From Leucobacter exalbidus (GTDB lineage: Bacteria > Actinomycetota > Actinomycetes > Actinomycetales > Microbacteriaceae): 64,000 nt of DNA. Positions 9,958 to 18,040 of the stretch are shown here, one piece after another (position 1 is the first letter of the stretch; each line of letters opens with the position of its first letter). Under the pieces are notes generated by a model. It was given only the letters and a program-made list of their open reading frames with translations. It was not told the DNA's origin and made no database searches. The stretch spans positions 1-64,000 of the forward strand of contig NZ_JAFIDA010000001.1 of NCBI RefSeq assembly GCF_017834145.1, in the 5' to 3' direction. A program made the position numbers and the translations under genes.

Positions 9958-10794
9958 TTAGTCGACGGTCACGAAGTCAATGAGCTGCTCCACCCGGCCC
10001 ACCAGCTCGGGCTCGAGGTCACGAAAGTTACGCACGCGGCCGCGAATGCGGGCCCACGCCTCGGCGATGTCGGCGGGCTCGTCGCCGGGCCAGCCCAGCG
10101 CCCGGCAGATGCCCGTCTTCCACTCGATCGAGCGGGGAATGACGGGCCACTCGGCGAGGCCCACACGCTCAGGTTTCACAGCCTGCCAGACGTCGACATA
10201 GGGGTGGCCGACGATCATCACGTGGGCGCCATGCGGGCCGCGCGCAATGGCGTCGGCGATGCGCGTCTCCTTGCTGCCGCGCACGAGATGGTCGAGCAGT
10301 ACGCCCGCCTTGCGGCCCGTCCCCGGCCCAAAATGGGCGAGCACCGCCTCGAGATTATCGGCGCCCTGCAGCATCTCAACCACCACGCCCTCGACCCGCA
10401 GATCGGCGCCCCACACCTGCTCAACGAGCTGGGCGTCGTGCTTGCCCTCCACAAAAATGCGGCTGGGCATGGCGACCCGCGCACGCTCTTGCGGGGCCGC
10501 AAATGACCCCGAAGCGGTGCGGGCGCGGCCGGCAGGTTTGCGCTTGGGCATCACGAGCGTGACCGGTTCGCCATCGATCATGAAGCCATCGGTGAGCGCG
10601 AAGGCGCGCAGCTTGCCGCGATAGTCCTCCAGCTGCACGAGCCCCTCGCGCACCCCCGTGACGGCGCCGCACCATTCGGTCTCAGAATGCTCCACGACGA
10701 GGCCGCGTGCCAGCGGCACCTCGCGCCGCGCTGCGGGCCCGCGGCGCGGTTTCATGCGGGCGATGGGATCGAGATCGTAACGGTCATCTAACAC
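9958..10794 (-). CDS. DUF3097 family protein
   Basis: Conserved actinobacterial protein of unknown function with a Toprim-like middle. Recognisable segments are TASGSFAA, the RIFVEGKHDAQLVEQVWGADLRVEGVVVE stretch (Toprim acidic region) and GHPYVDVWQAVKP. I moved the start to a GTG at 10794, which gives MLDDRYDLDP, the usual N-terminus. It sits 7 nt after a TAGGCT box, whereas the longer frame begins upstream of that promoter. It diverges from the MFS gene. Confidence 0.9.
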   Translation of the reverse strand: MLDDRYDLDPIARMKPRRGPAARREVPLARGLVVEHSETEWCGAVTGVREGLVQLEDYRGKLRAFALTDGFMIDGEPVTLVMPKRKPAGRARTASGSFAAPQERARVAMPSRIFVEGKHDAQLVEQVWGADLRVEGVVVEMLQGADNLEAVLAHFGPGTGRKAGVLLDHLVRGSKETRIADAIARGPHGAHVMIVGHPYVDVWQAVKPERVGLAEWPVIPRSIEWKTGICRALGWPGDEPADIAEAWARIRGRVRNFRDLEPELVGRVEQLIDFVTVD

Positions 10795-10801
10795 GATTTC
10801 G

Positions 10802-10807
10802 AGCCTA
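10802..10807 (-). promoter_or_regulatory. -10 box of the DUF3097 gene
   Basis: TAGGCT on the minus strand, 7 nt before the GTG at 10794. Confidence 0.55.
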
Positions 10808-10857
10808 CCCGGTGACACTGCATGACGGGGCTCGCATGCGCGCCGCGAGCGGTGCGA

Positions 10858-10863
10858 TAGCGT
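10858..10863 (+). promoter_or_regulatory. -10 box of the MFS gene
   Basis: TAGCGT, 6 nt before the GTG at 10870. Confidence 0.5.
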
Positions 10864-10869
10864 GCAGGG

Positions 10870-12198
10870 GTGAGTGCACCAGAGCCCGAGACGCCCCAGC
10901 CCAAGCGTGGCCTCCGCGGGTTACTCGTTGACACCACCCCGTTGCGTGCCAGCCCGGCGTTCGCGAGGCTGTGGGCGGGCAGCGCGGTGGCCCAGATCGG
11001 GGCGCAGATCACCATCGTCACGGTCGGCCTGCACATCTATCACCTCACCGGCTCAACCCTCGCGGTGTCACTCGTCGCCCTGTGGGCCATCGGCCCGATG
11101 ATTCTCGCCGGCTTCATCGGCGGCGCGCTCGCCGACACCTTCGACCGCCGCACCGTCGCCCTCATCACCGCGTGCGCGGCCTGGGTGAGCATCGGCACCC
11201 TCACCACCATCGCGTTTCTGGGCGTCACCGCCACCTGGCCCTACTACGCGCTCGCCGCAGTGAACGCCGCCTCGGCCACCATTTTGGGGGCCACCCGCGG
11301 GGCGATCCTGCCGCAACTCTTGCCCGCCCAGCTACTGCCGGCCGCCGCCGCACTCACCGGCATCACCATGGGGCTCGCGGTGACCGTCGGCCCCGCCGTC
11401 GCGGGCGTGCTCGTCGCCGGGGTCGGCTACCCGTGGACGTATCTCGCAGACGCCGTGCTCTTCACCGGAGCGTTTTTGGGCATCGCGAGCCTGCCGCGCA
11501 TGACGCCCACGGGGCCGGGTGCCGCGCCAGGCCTCGGCTCAGTGCTCGAAAGCCTGCGCTTTTTGAAAACCGCCCCCAACGTGCGCGCCACCTTTGTGTG
11601 GGACCTCGTCGCCATGACGCTGGGCAACCCGCGCGTCGTGTTTCCCGCCGCCGGCGCCCTCGTGCTTGGCGGGGGAGCCGTCACCGTCGGCGCTCTCACC
11701 GCATCGTTCGCGATCGGTGCCCTTGTCAGTAGCCTGTTCTCGGGCCCGCTCGGCCGCGTGCACCGACAGGGTCGCGCCGTCACCTACGCCATCGCCGTCT
11801 TCGGCGTCTTCACGGCACTGTTCGGGATCGTGCTGCTCATCACTTTTCTCACGGCGGGCACCCAAGACGGGCGCGCCCCAATCGTGCCCGCCATCGTGCT
11901 CGCGGGGCTCGCCCTCGCCGGCACCGGCGCCGCAGACAACGTCAGTTCGGTGTTCCGCTCGACCATCTTGCAAACGGCGGCCCCCGACGAGGTGCGCGGC
12001 CGCATGCAGGGCCTCTTCTACGTCGTGGTCGCCGGCGGCCCCAGAGTGGGCGACCTGATCGCGGGCACCGTGGCCACCACCATCGCCCTGTGGGCTCCGC
12101 CGCTGCTGGGCGGCATCGCAATCGTCGGCATCATGCTCATTCTCGCCCGCTCAGCCAGCGGATTCTTGCACTACGACGCCCGCCACCCCACCCCGTAA
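10870..12198 (+). CDS. MFS transporter, EntS-like
   Basis: Proton-driven exporter with about 12 helices in 442 residues. The loop GGALADTFDRRTVAL is the MFS motif A (G-x-x-x-D-x-x-x-R-R). Long helices begin after an N-terminal cytoplasmic stretch ending SPAFARLWAGS, as in the MFS_3/EntS group of siderophore and drug exporters. There is no biosynthetic gene nearby to name the substrate. The start is leaderless-type. Confidence 0.88.
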   Translation: MSAPEPETPQPKRGLRGLLVDTTPLRASPAFARLWAGSAVAQIGAQITIVTVGLHIYHLTGSTLAVSLVALWAIGPMILAGFIGGALADTFDRRTVALITACAAWVSIGTLTTIAFLGVTATWPYYALAAVNAASATILGATRGAILPQLLPAQLLPAAAALTGITMGLAVTVGPAVAGVLVAGVGYPWTYLADAVLFTGAFLGIASLPRMTPTGPGAAPGLGSVLESLRFLKTAPNVRATFVWDLVAMTLGNPRVVFPAAGALVLGGGAVTVGALTASFAIGALVSSLFSGPLGRVHRQGRAVTYAIAVFGVFTALFGIVLLITFLTAGTQDGRAPIVPAIVLAGLALAGTGAADNVSSVFRSTILQTAAPDEVRGRMQGLFYVVVAGGPRVGDLIAGTVATTIALWAPPLLGGIAIVGIMLILARSASGFLHYDARHPTP

Positions 12199-12271
12199 CC
12201 GGGCACACGCCAGCAGCTCGCGGCACGCCCGCCCCCACCAAAACTTTGCGGCCCGATCAAGTTTCGGCTGC

Positions 12272-12277
12272 TACGGT
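12272..12277 (+). promoter_or_regulatory. -10 box of the enoyl-CoA hydratase-family gene
   Basis: TACGGT, 6 nt before the ATG at 12284. Confidence 0.5.
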
Positions 12278-12283
12278 GCTGCT

Positions 12284-13498
12284 ATGAGCACCGCAACGAC
12301 GCAGCCCGAAACCACTCAGCCGCGGGTGTACGTACGCCGCGAAGGCGCCATCACCCGCATCACCCTCAACCGGCCCCGCGCCTTAAACGCGCTCACCAGC
12401 GACATGTTCGCCCTCGTGAAAGCGGGCGTGGCCGCCGCCCAAACCGACGGCTCACAAGCCATCGTGCTCGACGGCGCAGGCGACCGCGGCTTCTGCGGCG
12501 GCGGTGACATCAAACAGCTCTCCGGCCCCGGCAGCCGCGACATCCTCGCCCTCGAGTACAGCGTCGACTATGCGGTCGCCACCTCACAGGTGCCCGTCAT
12601 CGGCATGATGGACGGCGTCACCATGGGCGGCGGCATCGGGTTGGCCGGTCACGCCCACCACCGCATCGTCACCGAGCGTTCACGCCTCGCCATGCCCGAA
12701 GCGCGCATCGGCATCGTCCCCGACGTCGGCGGCCACAAACTGCTCGCCCGCGCCCCGCACCACCTCGGCGAATACCTCGCACTCACCGCAAGCGAAATGA
12801 CCCCCGCCGACGCCCTCGCCCTCGACTTTGCCGACCACCTCGTGCCGCACGCAGACCTCGATGCGCTGCGTGAAGCGCTCGCCGCGGGGGAGGCCCCGGC
12901 GGCGGCGTGCGCGCGCTTTGCCACGGTGTCGGTGCCCCGCGAGGAAGCCATCTCAGAGTTCAGTGTGAGCACCAACACCGGGGCGATCACCACGGTGCAA
13001 CCCCACGCGTTGCAGGCGGCCCCGAAGCTGCAGTCTGCGCCGCTCATGGTGTTGGCCGAGTGGTGGGGGCCGCTCGCAGCCCAGGCGCTCGGGGAGAACT
13101 GGCGCGCAGTGTTTGCCGACCCCGCGGCCGCGGCGCTGCGCATCATCGCCGCGCTTGAAGCCGCCGCCGCAACCGACGCTGACCATGCCCAAGCTGCGGC
13201 CGCGACCGCCGTGACCATCAAAGCAATGTGCCCCACCTCGCTCGCGGTGACGCTCGCGCAGATCGCACGCACGCGCGCCTTCGACTTTTCGCTCGCCGAG
13301 GTGCTCACCGATGATCTGCGGGTCGTCGGCCGGCTCGCGGTGCGGCCCGACTTCGCCGAGGGAGCGCGCGCCCAGGTCATCGACAAAGACCGCAACCCGA
13401 TTTGGCAGCCGGCCACCCTCGAAGGCCTCGACGCGCACGATCTCGCGGGCATTCTCGACCCCGCGCTGCACGCCGATGAACCGCCGCTGGGGCTCTAG
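12284..13498 (+). CDS. 3-hydroxyisobutyryl-CoA hydrolase-like, crotonase superfamily
   Basis: Crotonase-fold enzyme, most like the hydrolase that releases 3-hydroxyisobutyrate in valine degradation. The oxyanion-hole segments are RGFCGGGDIKQL and MDGVTMGGGIGLAGHAHHRI, with the catalytic acidic loop in MPEARIGIVPDVGG. The C-terminal half, with the near-end motif DFAEGARAQVIDKDRNP-W, separates this hydrolase branch from simple enoyl-CoA hydratases, which are about 260 residues rather than 404. It stands alone with its own leaderless-type promoter. Confidence 0.87.
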   Translation: MSTATTQPETTQPRVYVRREGAITRITLNRPRALNALTSDMFALVKAGVAAAQTDGSQAIVLDGAGDRGFCGGGDIKQLSGPGSRDILALEYSVDYAVATSQVPVIGMMDGVTMGGGIGLAGHAHHRIVTERSRLAMPEARIGIVPDVGGHKLLARAPHHLGEYLALTASEMTPADALALDFADHLVPHADLDALREALAAGEAPAAACARFATVSVPREEAISEFSVSTNTGAITTVQPHALQAAPKLQSAPLMVLAEWWGPLAAQALGENWRAVFADPAAAALRIIAALEAAAATDADHAQAAAATAVTIKAMCPTSLAVTLAQIARTRAFDFSLAEVLTDDLRVVGRLAVRPDFAEGARAQVIDKDRNPIWQPATLEGLDAHDLAGILDPALHADEPPLGL

Positions 13499-13522
13499 GC
13501 CCACGTCTCAGCCCAGGCCCAC

Positions 13523-13528
13523 TACGAT
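13523..13528 (+). promoter_or_regulatory. -10 box of the methyltransferase gene
   Basis: TACGAT, 6 nt before the GTG at 13535. Confidence 0.5.
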
Positions 13529-13534
13529 TGATGG

Positions 13535-14398
13535 GTGAGTGAAAGCTGGGATTCCCTGGGCCCAAACCAGGTCTACGCGGGCGACAACCTGCCCATTTTG
13601 AAGTCGTTGCCGTCTGAATCGTTTCAGCTGATCTACCTCGACCCGCCCTTTAACACGGGTCGCGAGCGGCACACCGAGCGCGTGCGCGGCGTGCGCGCCG
13701 AGGTGGAAGACGGCGGCCGGCTCGGCTTTCGCGGGCAGGGCTACGCGGTTACCCGCGAGCGCACCATCTCGTTCGACGACCGCTTTCGCGACTACTGGTC
13801 GTTCCTCGAACCGCGCATGGAAGAGGCGTGGCGCCTGCTTGCCCCAGACGGCATGCTGTATCTGCACCTCGACTACCGCGAGGTGCACTACGCGAAGGTG
13901 ATGCTCGACGCCATGTTTGGCCCCGATTGCTTCGTGAACGAGATCATTTGGGCGTACGACTATGGCGGGCGCACCAAGCGGCGCTGGCCCACCAAGCACG
14001 ACAATATTCTGGTGTATGCCAAAGATCCGGATCGATACTTTTTCAACGCCGAGGCCGTTGATCGCGAGCCGTACATGGCACCCGGGCTGGTGACGCCCGA
14101 GAAAGCCGCGCTGGGTAAATTGCCCACCGATGTGTGGTGGCATACGATCGTGTCACCCACGGGCAAGGAGCGCACGGGGTATCCGACGCAGAAGCCGCTG
14201 GGCATTATGCGCCGCATCATTCAGGCGTCGTCGCGGCCCGGTGATTGGGTGCTTGACCCGTTTGCGGGCAGTGGCACCACGGGCGCTGCCGCCGAAGAGC
14301 TGTACCGCCGGTTCGTGCTGATCGACGATAACCCCGAGGCCGCCAAGGTGATGCTGCGGCGGTTCACGAACCCCGAAATGCACTTCATTGTGAAGTAG
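13535..14398 (+). CDS. Site-specific DNA methyltransferase, beta class, orphan
   Basis: Adds a methyl group to adenine-N6 or cytosine-N4. Motif IV (DPPFNTG) comes first, near residue 37, and the SAM-binding motif I (LDPFAGSGTTG) comes late, near residue 238: the permuted beta-class order. The region between them (Arg-rich after DPPF, then FDDRFRDYW and WPTKHDNILVYAK) would hold target recognition. No endonuclease or specificity gene is adjacent, so it is probably a regulatory or orphan methylase like CcrM or YhdJ. The GTG start follows a TACGAT box. Confidence 0.9.
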   Translation: MSESWDSLGPNQVYAGDNLPILKSLPSESFQLIYLDPPFNTGRERHTERVRGVRAEVEDGGRLGFRGQGYAVTRERTISFDDRFRDYWSFLEPRMEEAWRLLAPDGMLYLHLDYREVHYAKVMLDAMFGPDCFVNEIIWAYDYGGRTKRRWPTKHDNILVYAKDPDRYFFNAEAVDREPYMAPGLVTPEKAALGKLPTDVWWHTIVSPTGKERTGYPTQKPLGIMRRIIQASSRPGDWVLDPFAGSGTTGAAAEELYRRFVLIDDNPEAAKVMLRRFTNPEMHFIVK

Positions 14399-14460
14399 CG
14401 AGGCACCGCGAGTCAAGGCGCAGTAGCGCGCAGTTACGCACAGAAAAGGTCGATGTACGA

Positions 14461-15885
14461 ATGGGTATCGCGGGCGAATTGCCGATCACGCTGGATCGCT
14501 CAGGCAGCGCCACGCTGCCCGCGCAGGTTGCGGCGGGGCTGCGTGACGCCATTGACCGCGACATGCTGCGCCCGGGGGAGTCGCTGCCGTCAACGCGCGA
14601 CCTGGCCGCGCGTCTCGACGTCGCCCGCGGCGTGATTGTGGCCGCATACGAGCAACTCGTGGCCGAGGGCTACCTGCTCTCGGGGCACGGCCGCGGCACC
14701 GTCGTGCACCCGAGGCTTGATCGTGCGCGCGCAGGTCAGCACGGTGAGCCAGTCGATGCAACCGAGGCCACTGCGCTGCCCGCGGCGCTGCCGGCTCACG
14801 GCCCGCTTGCGCCCGGCACCCCGCTCGCCGACGCGGTGGACCGGCCAGCGTGGCGTTCGGCCTGGCGGCACGCGGCGACGCTCGCGCACCTCGCCGCCCC
14901 CGAGCTCGGCGACCCCCGGCTGCGCGAGGAGATCGCCGAGCACCTGCGCCAAATGCGTGGTACTCGCCGTTCACCCGCCGACGTGATCGTCACCGCGGGC
15001 GCGCGCGATGGGTTGTCGCTGCTGCTCACCGCGCTGGGCACCACGCGTGGCCGGGCGCTCGTGGTGGGTGTGGAGGATCCAGGGTATCCGTCGCTGCGTC
15101 AGGTGGCCGCGCGTCACGGTGCCCGCATCGTGGCGCTGCCGGTGGATGCCGACGGTCTTGTGACCACGTCGCTACCGACCGGGGTGCTTGATGTCGTGAT
15201 CGTGACGCCGAGTCACCAGTACCCACTGGGCGGTTCGCTGCCACTGACGCGGCGCCGCGAACTGCTCGACTGGGCCACCCGCACGGGCGTGGTGATCGTG
15301 GAAGACGATTACGATTCTGAGCTGCGTCACGTGGGCAGTCCGCTGCCTACGCTCACCGCGCTTGACGACCCCGAGACCGGCACCGTGGTGCTGCTGGGCA
15401 CGTTCTCAAAAACGCTGTCACCGGCGCTGGCGGCCGGCTTTCTGCTGGCCCCGCGCGGGCTGCGGCGGCTCATTGAGCCGGTGCGGTCAGACCTCGGCGG
15501 CCCCGTCTCTGCGGTCGTACAAGCGGCGCTTGCGCGCTACCTGTCTGAGGGCGAGCTGCGCCGGCACATCGCACGCATGCGTCGCCGGTATGCGCGCCGC
15601 CGCGACCTGCTCTCTGAGCGCCTCGCCGGGCAGCCCGGGTGGCGGGTGCGCCCAACGAGCGGCGGCCTGCACGCCGTCATCGAGCTCACCCCCGGCAGCA
15701 CCGCACGAGAACAACGAGTGCTCGAGCTCGCTGACGCCGCGGGGCTCGGCGCGGTGGGGCTCAGTAGCTACTGGGAAGCCAGCAACGTGGCGGGCTCCAC
15801 CGGATTGGTGATCGGCATGGGCGGGCCCGACGATGACGGCTTTGACCGGGCGCTCACGGTGCTGCGCCGGGTGCTCGCGGCGTAA
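14461..15885 (+). CDS. MocR/PdxR-type regulator (GntR HTH fused to aminotransferase domain)
   Basis: The N-terminal winged helix (LRPGESLPSTRDLAARLDVARGVIVAAYEQL) is GntR type. The rest, from about residue 110, is a fold-type I aminotransferase with the PLP lysine in GTFSKTLSPALAAG and VIVEDDYDSELR for the cofactor aspartate. The family senses PLP or amino compounds and usually controls a neighbouring gene. Here no pdxST or GABA gene is adjacent, so its target is unknown. The start has no good ribosome site or -10 match and is less certain than the rest. Confidence 0.88.
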   Translation: MGIAGELPITLDRSGSATLPAQVAAGLRDAIDRDMLRPGESLPSTRDLAARLDVARGVIVAAYEQLVAEGYLLSGHGRGTVVHPRLDRARAGQHGEPVDATEATALPAALPAHGPLAPGTPLADAVDRPAWRSAWRHAATLAHLAAPELGDPRLREEIAEHLRQMRGTRRSPADVIVTAGARDGLSLLLTALGTTRGRALVVGVEDPGYPSLRQVAARHGARIVALPVDADGLVTTSLPTGVLDVVIVTPSHQYPLGGSLPLTRRRELLDWATRTGVVIVEDDYDSELRHVGSPLPTLTALDDPETGTVVLLGTFSKTLSPALAAGFLLAPRGLRRLIEPVRSDLGGPVSAVVQAALARYLSEGELRRHIARMRRRYARRRDLLSERLAGQPGWRVRPTSGGLHAVIELTPGSTAREQRVLELADAAGLGAVGLSSYWEASNVAGSTGLVIGMGGPDDDGFDRALTVLRRVLAA

Positions 15886-15909
15886 CACCCAGCCGGTGGG
15901 AGTGCAGCG

Positions 15910-16347
15910 TCAGGTTGTGCTGGTGCTGGTGCTGGTGTCTGAACTGGTGCTGGTCGCTGCGCCCGGATCTAAGGCTGCCCGCTCGGTGAGCGCTTGCAGC
16001 AACACCACCGCGTGGTTCACCCGCTCGTCTTTTGCGCCGTACACGAGGGACACCCGATCGTGCTCGCGAGCAAGCGCAATGAGGCCATCGAGGGCTTGCG
16101 ACGCGACTCCTATGGCGAGCTCGGCGCGATAGTCGGCGGCGAACGCAGCAAACCGTGCGGGGGAGTGTGCGAGGGGGTCTGCGTGCCAGCTGCGCCGCAG
16201 CGCGGTGCTGGGCGCGACGGCTGCACACTGCAGGTCGATGGCCGCGCGCTCACGGGTGAGGCCGCGCGGCCAGAGCCGGTCAACGAGTACGCGCAGGCCA
16301 TCGCTCGCGGCGGGGGCCGCATACACTCGTTTGATTCTGACGTCCAT
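15910..16347 (-). CDS. DUF488 family protein
   Basis: YeaO-like DUF488 protein, 145 residues, function unknown. Signatures are VLVDRLWPRGLTRE, APSTALRRSWHADP and the near-C-terminal SLVYGAKDERVNHAVVL. After the domain the chain ends in a Ser/Thr-rich tail (STSSDTSTSTSTT) encoded by a short CAC/CAG-type repeat at about 15918-15955, which probably arose by slippage and may be dispensable. It converges on the MocR gene. Confidence 0.82.
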   Translation of the reverse strand: MDVRIKRVYAAPAASDGLRVLVDRLWPRGLTRERAAIDLQCAAVAPSTALRRSWHADPLAHSPARFAAFAADYRAELAIGVASQALDGLIALAREHDRVSLVYGAKDERVNHAVVLLQALTERAALDPGAATSTSSDTSTSTSTT

Positions 16348-16415
16348 GATTTCTTCAGTGTCCTCCTGCCGGGCCGTTCACGCCAGGGGTGGGTGTGTCT
16401 CATAGCCGTTGCGGG

Positions 16416-16421
16416 TAGCCT
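16416..16421 (+). promoter_or_regulatory. -10 box of the DtxR-family gene
   Basis: TAGCCT, 6 nt before the GTG at 16428. Confidence 0.5.
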
Positions 16422-16427
16422 AAACGG

Positions 16428-17126
16428 GTGAGCGTTGACGAAATTTCCCCCAGCATGCAGAACTACCTGAAGGTTATTTGGGGCCTGCAAGAGTGGTCTG
16501 AGGCACCCGTCTCAAACTCGGCCATCGCCGAAGCCGCGGGGGTGCGACTTTCGACCGTCTCAGACGCGCTGCGCAAACTCTCCGATCTCGAGTTCATCGG
16601 GCACGCTCGCTACGGCAGCGTCACCCTCACCGATGCTGGCCGGCAGCACGCCGTCGCCATGATCAGGCGGCACCGGTTGCTCGAAACCTTTCTCGTCGAC
16701 ATGCTCGGGTATGAGTGGGATGAAGTGCATGACGAAGCCGACCGGCTCGAACACGCGGTCTCCGACCAGCTGATCGACCGGGTTGACCGTGCGCTGGGGT
16801 ACCCCACCCGTGACCCGCACGGCGACCCGATTCCCAGCGCCGATGGCCGGGTGCACCGGCCCGACGCGGCGCCGCTGTCTCAGTTCACGGGGCCGGGCAG
16901 GGTGCGCGTCGAGCGCATCTCTGATTCAGACAACGAGATGCTGCAGTACTTCGCGAGCCGCGGGCTCGTGGTCGACGTGCTGCTCGACGTGCTGCCCGGT
17001 GAACCCTACTCAGAGACCGTCACAGTGAGCGTGAACGGTGCCGAAGCGGTGCGGCTGGGCCCCGCGGCCGCGGCCGCGGTGTGGGTTTCGGTGGGCGCTA
17101 CCGACGAAACCCCCGCAGCCGACTAA
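16428..17126 (+). CDS. mntR: DtxR-family metal-dependent repressor, probably Mn-responsive
   Basis: Metal-activated repressor of metal uptake or efflux genes. The N-terminal winged helix covers about 1-70; the dimerisation/metal helix reads VHDEADRLEH, where DtxR has VHDEACRWEH. The DtxR ligand Cys102 is therefore Asp, and Met10 aligns with Asn12: acidic ligands, as in Mn-sensing MntR rather than Fe-sensing DtxR/IdeR. A C-terminal SH3/FeoA-like domain (from about 150) is present, as in the long members. No metal transporter is next to it. The MntR assignment is inference. Confidence 0.82.
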   Translation: MSVDEISPSMQNYLKVIWGLQEWSEAPVSNSAIAEAAGVRLSTVSDALRKLSDLEFIGHARYGSVTLTDAGRQHAVAMIRRHRLLETFLVDMLGYEWDEVHDEADRLEHAVSDQLIDRVDRALGYPTRDPHGDPIPSADGRVHRPDAAPLSQFTGPGRVRVERISDSDNEMLQYFASRGLVVDVLLDVLPGEPYSETVTVSVNGAEAVRLGPAAAAAVWVSVGATDETPAAD

Positions 17127-17509
17127 GGCTGCTGCGGGTCGCGGGCAAACTTCAGCCCGATCACGCAGCCGATGATGCCGGCGAGAAACAGCAGCTTGAG
17201 TACCGAGGGGTCTTCGGCGCCCGCGAGCATCGAGACCGCGACAGTGAGCGCCGCCCCGGTGCCCGTCCAGATCGCGTAGGCCACGCTCACGGCGATGCCG
17301 CGCATCGCGTACGCGAGCCCGACCATGCTGAGCGCGCACGCAATCACAAACACGACCGATGGCCACAGCACGGTGAAGCCGGCTGAAGCGTCGAGCGCGA
17401 GCGCCCACACCGCTTCGAGGATGGCACTTGCAAATAGCACCGCCCAGTGGCGGCCGCTGGCCTGTTTCTGGGGGCGGGCAGCAGCTACCTGGTGATCCAA
17501 CGCGGTCAT
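17123..17509 (-). CDS. SMR-family exporter subunit B (Gdx/YkkD-like)
   Basis: Small four-helix exporter of 128 residues with a 20-residue cytosolic N-tail. The proton/substrate glutamate is in helix 1 (ASAILEAVWAL) and helix 3 has AYAIWTGTGAA. Its ATG lies 1 nt after the stop of the partner SMR gene, so the two are coupled. Paired SMR genes form antiparallel heterodimers (EbrAB, YkkCD). Its stop overlaps the end of the convergent DtxR gene by 4 nt. Confidence 0.88.
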   Translation of the reverse strand: MTALDHQVAAARPQKQASGRHWAVLFASAILEAVWALALDASAGFTVLWPSVVFVIACALSMVGLAYAMRGIAVSVAYAIWTGTGAALTVAVSMLAGAEDPSVLKLLFLAGIIGCVIGLKFARDPQQP

Positions 17510-17510
17510 C

Positions 17511-17831
17511 TCAGCTCACCGCCTTCAGGCCAGCAACACAGGCAATCAGCCCGGCCAGCAACAGTACGCGGGCGAGTGTGACGCGGTCGGCGCCGGTGAT
17601 GAATGCCCACGCCGTGGTGAGCACCGCACCGATGCCCACCCATACGGCGTAGGCCGTGCCCACGGGGATCTCGTGCAGCGCATACGAAAGCCCCGCCATG
17701 CTCGCGATCACCGACACCGCAAAAATAACCGAGGGCCACAGCCGACGAAAGCCCTGAGTCGCATCGAGCGCGGTCGCCCAGACCGCCTCAAGCATGCCGC
17801 TCAAAATTAGAATGATCCAGGCGAGTGCCAT
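17511..17831 (-). CDS. SMR-family exporter subunit A (Gdx/SugE-like)
   Basis: A 106-residue four-helix exporter, first gene of the pair. It has the helix-1 glutamate (GMLEAVWAT), a SugE/Gdx-like helix 3 (VGTAYAVWVGIGAV) and the ending GLKAVS, close to SugE's. That hints at guanidinium-type substrates rather than quaternary ammonium, but this is inference. The start at 17831 has AGAGGGAA upstream; the in-frame extension to 17948 adds a Cys-rich non-SMR segment and is rejected. The 5' leader contains the perfect palindrome CCCCAGCTGGGG (17887-17898). Confidence 0.88.
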   Translation of the reverse strand: MALAWIILILSGMLEAVWATALDATQGFRRLWPSVIFAVSVIASMAGLSYALHEIPVGTAYAVWVGIGAVLTTAWAFITGADRVTLARVLLLAGLIACVAGLKAVS

Positions 17832-18040
17832 GGTCGTATTCCCTCTGGCAGTCGTCACTATGCGGGTACTGCTCCCTCGTCCGCACCCCAGCTGGGGGTC
17901 ACCAAATATTTTGGCACAGCAGCCTGTGCAATGGGCCATCATGGTCACTATATGAGTCGTGAGTGTGGCGAATGTATGAATGGTCAGCGATATCAGCGAT
18001 AATAGAAAGGTCGCACTGATGTGCGCCTGAGGGGAGTGCG

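Noticed and set aside
13535-14398. Restriction-modification system
   Set aside because: No endonuclease, specificity or helper gene on either side; the neighbours are a crotonase-family enzyme and a MocR regulator.
17832-17960. Possible guanidine riboswitch upstream of the SMR pair
   Set aside because: Two ACGA loops and a CCCCAGCTGGGG palindrome are present, but the stems do not fit the mini-ykkC pattern and the ykkC AAAGCC-type core is missing.
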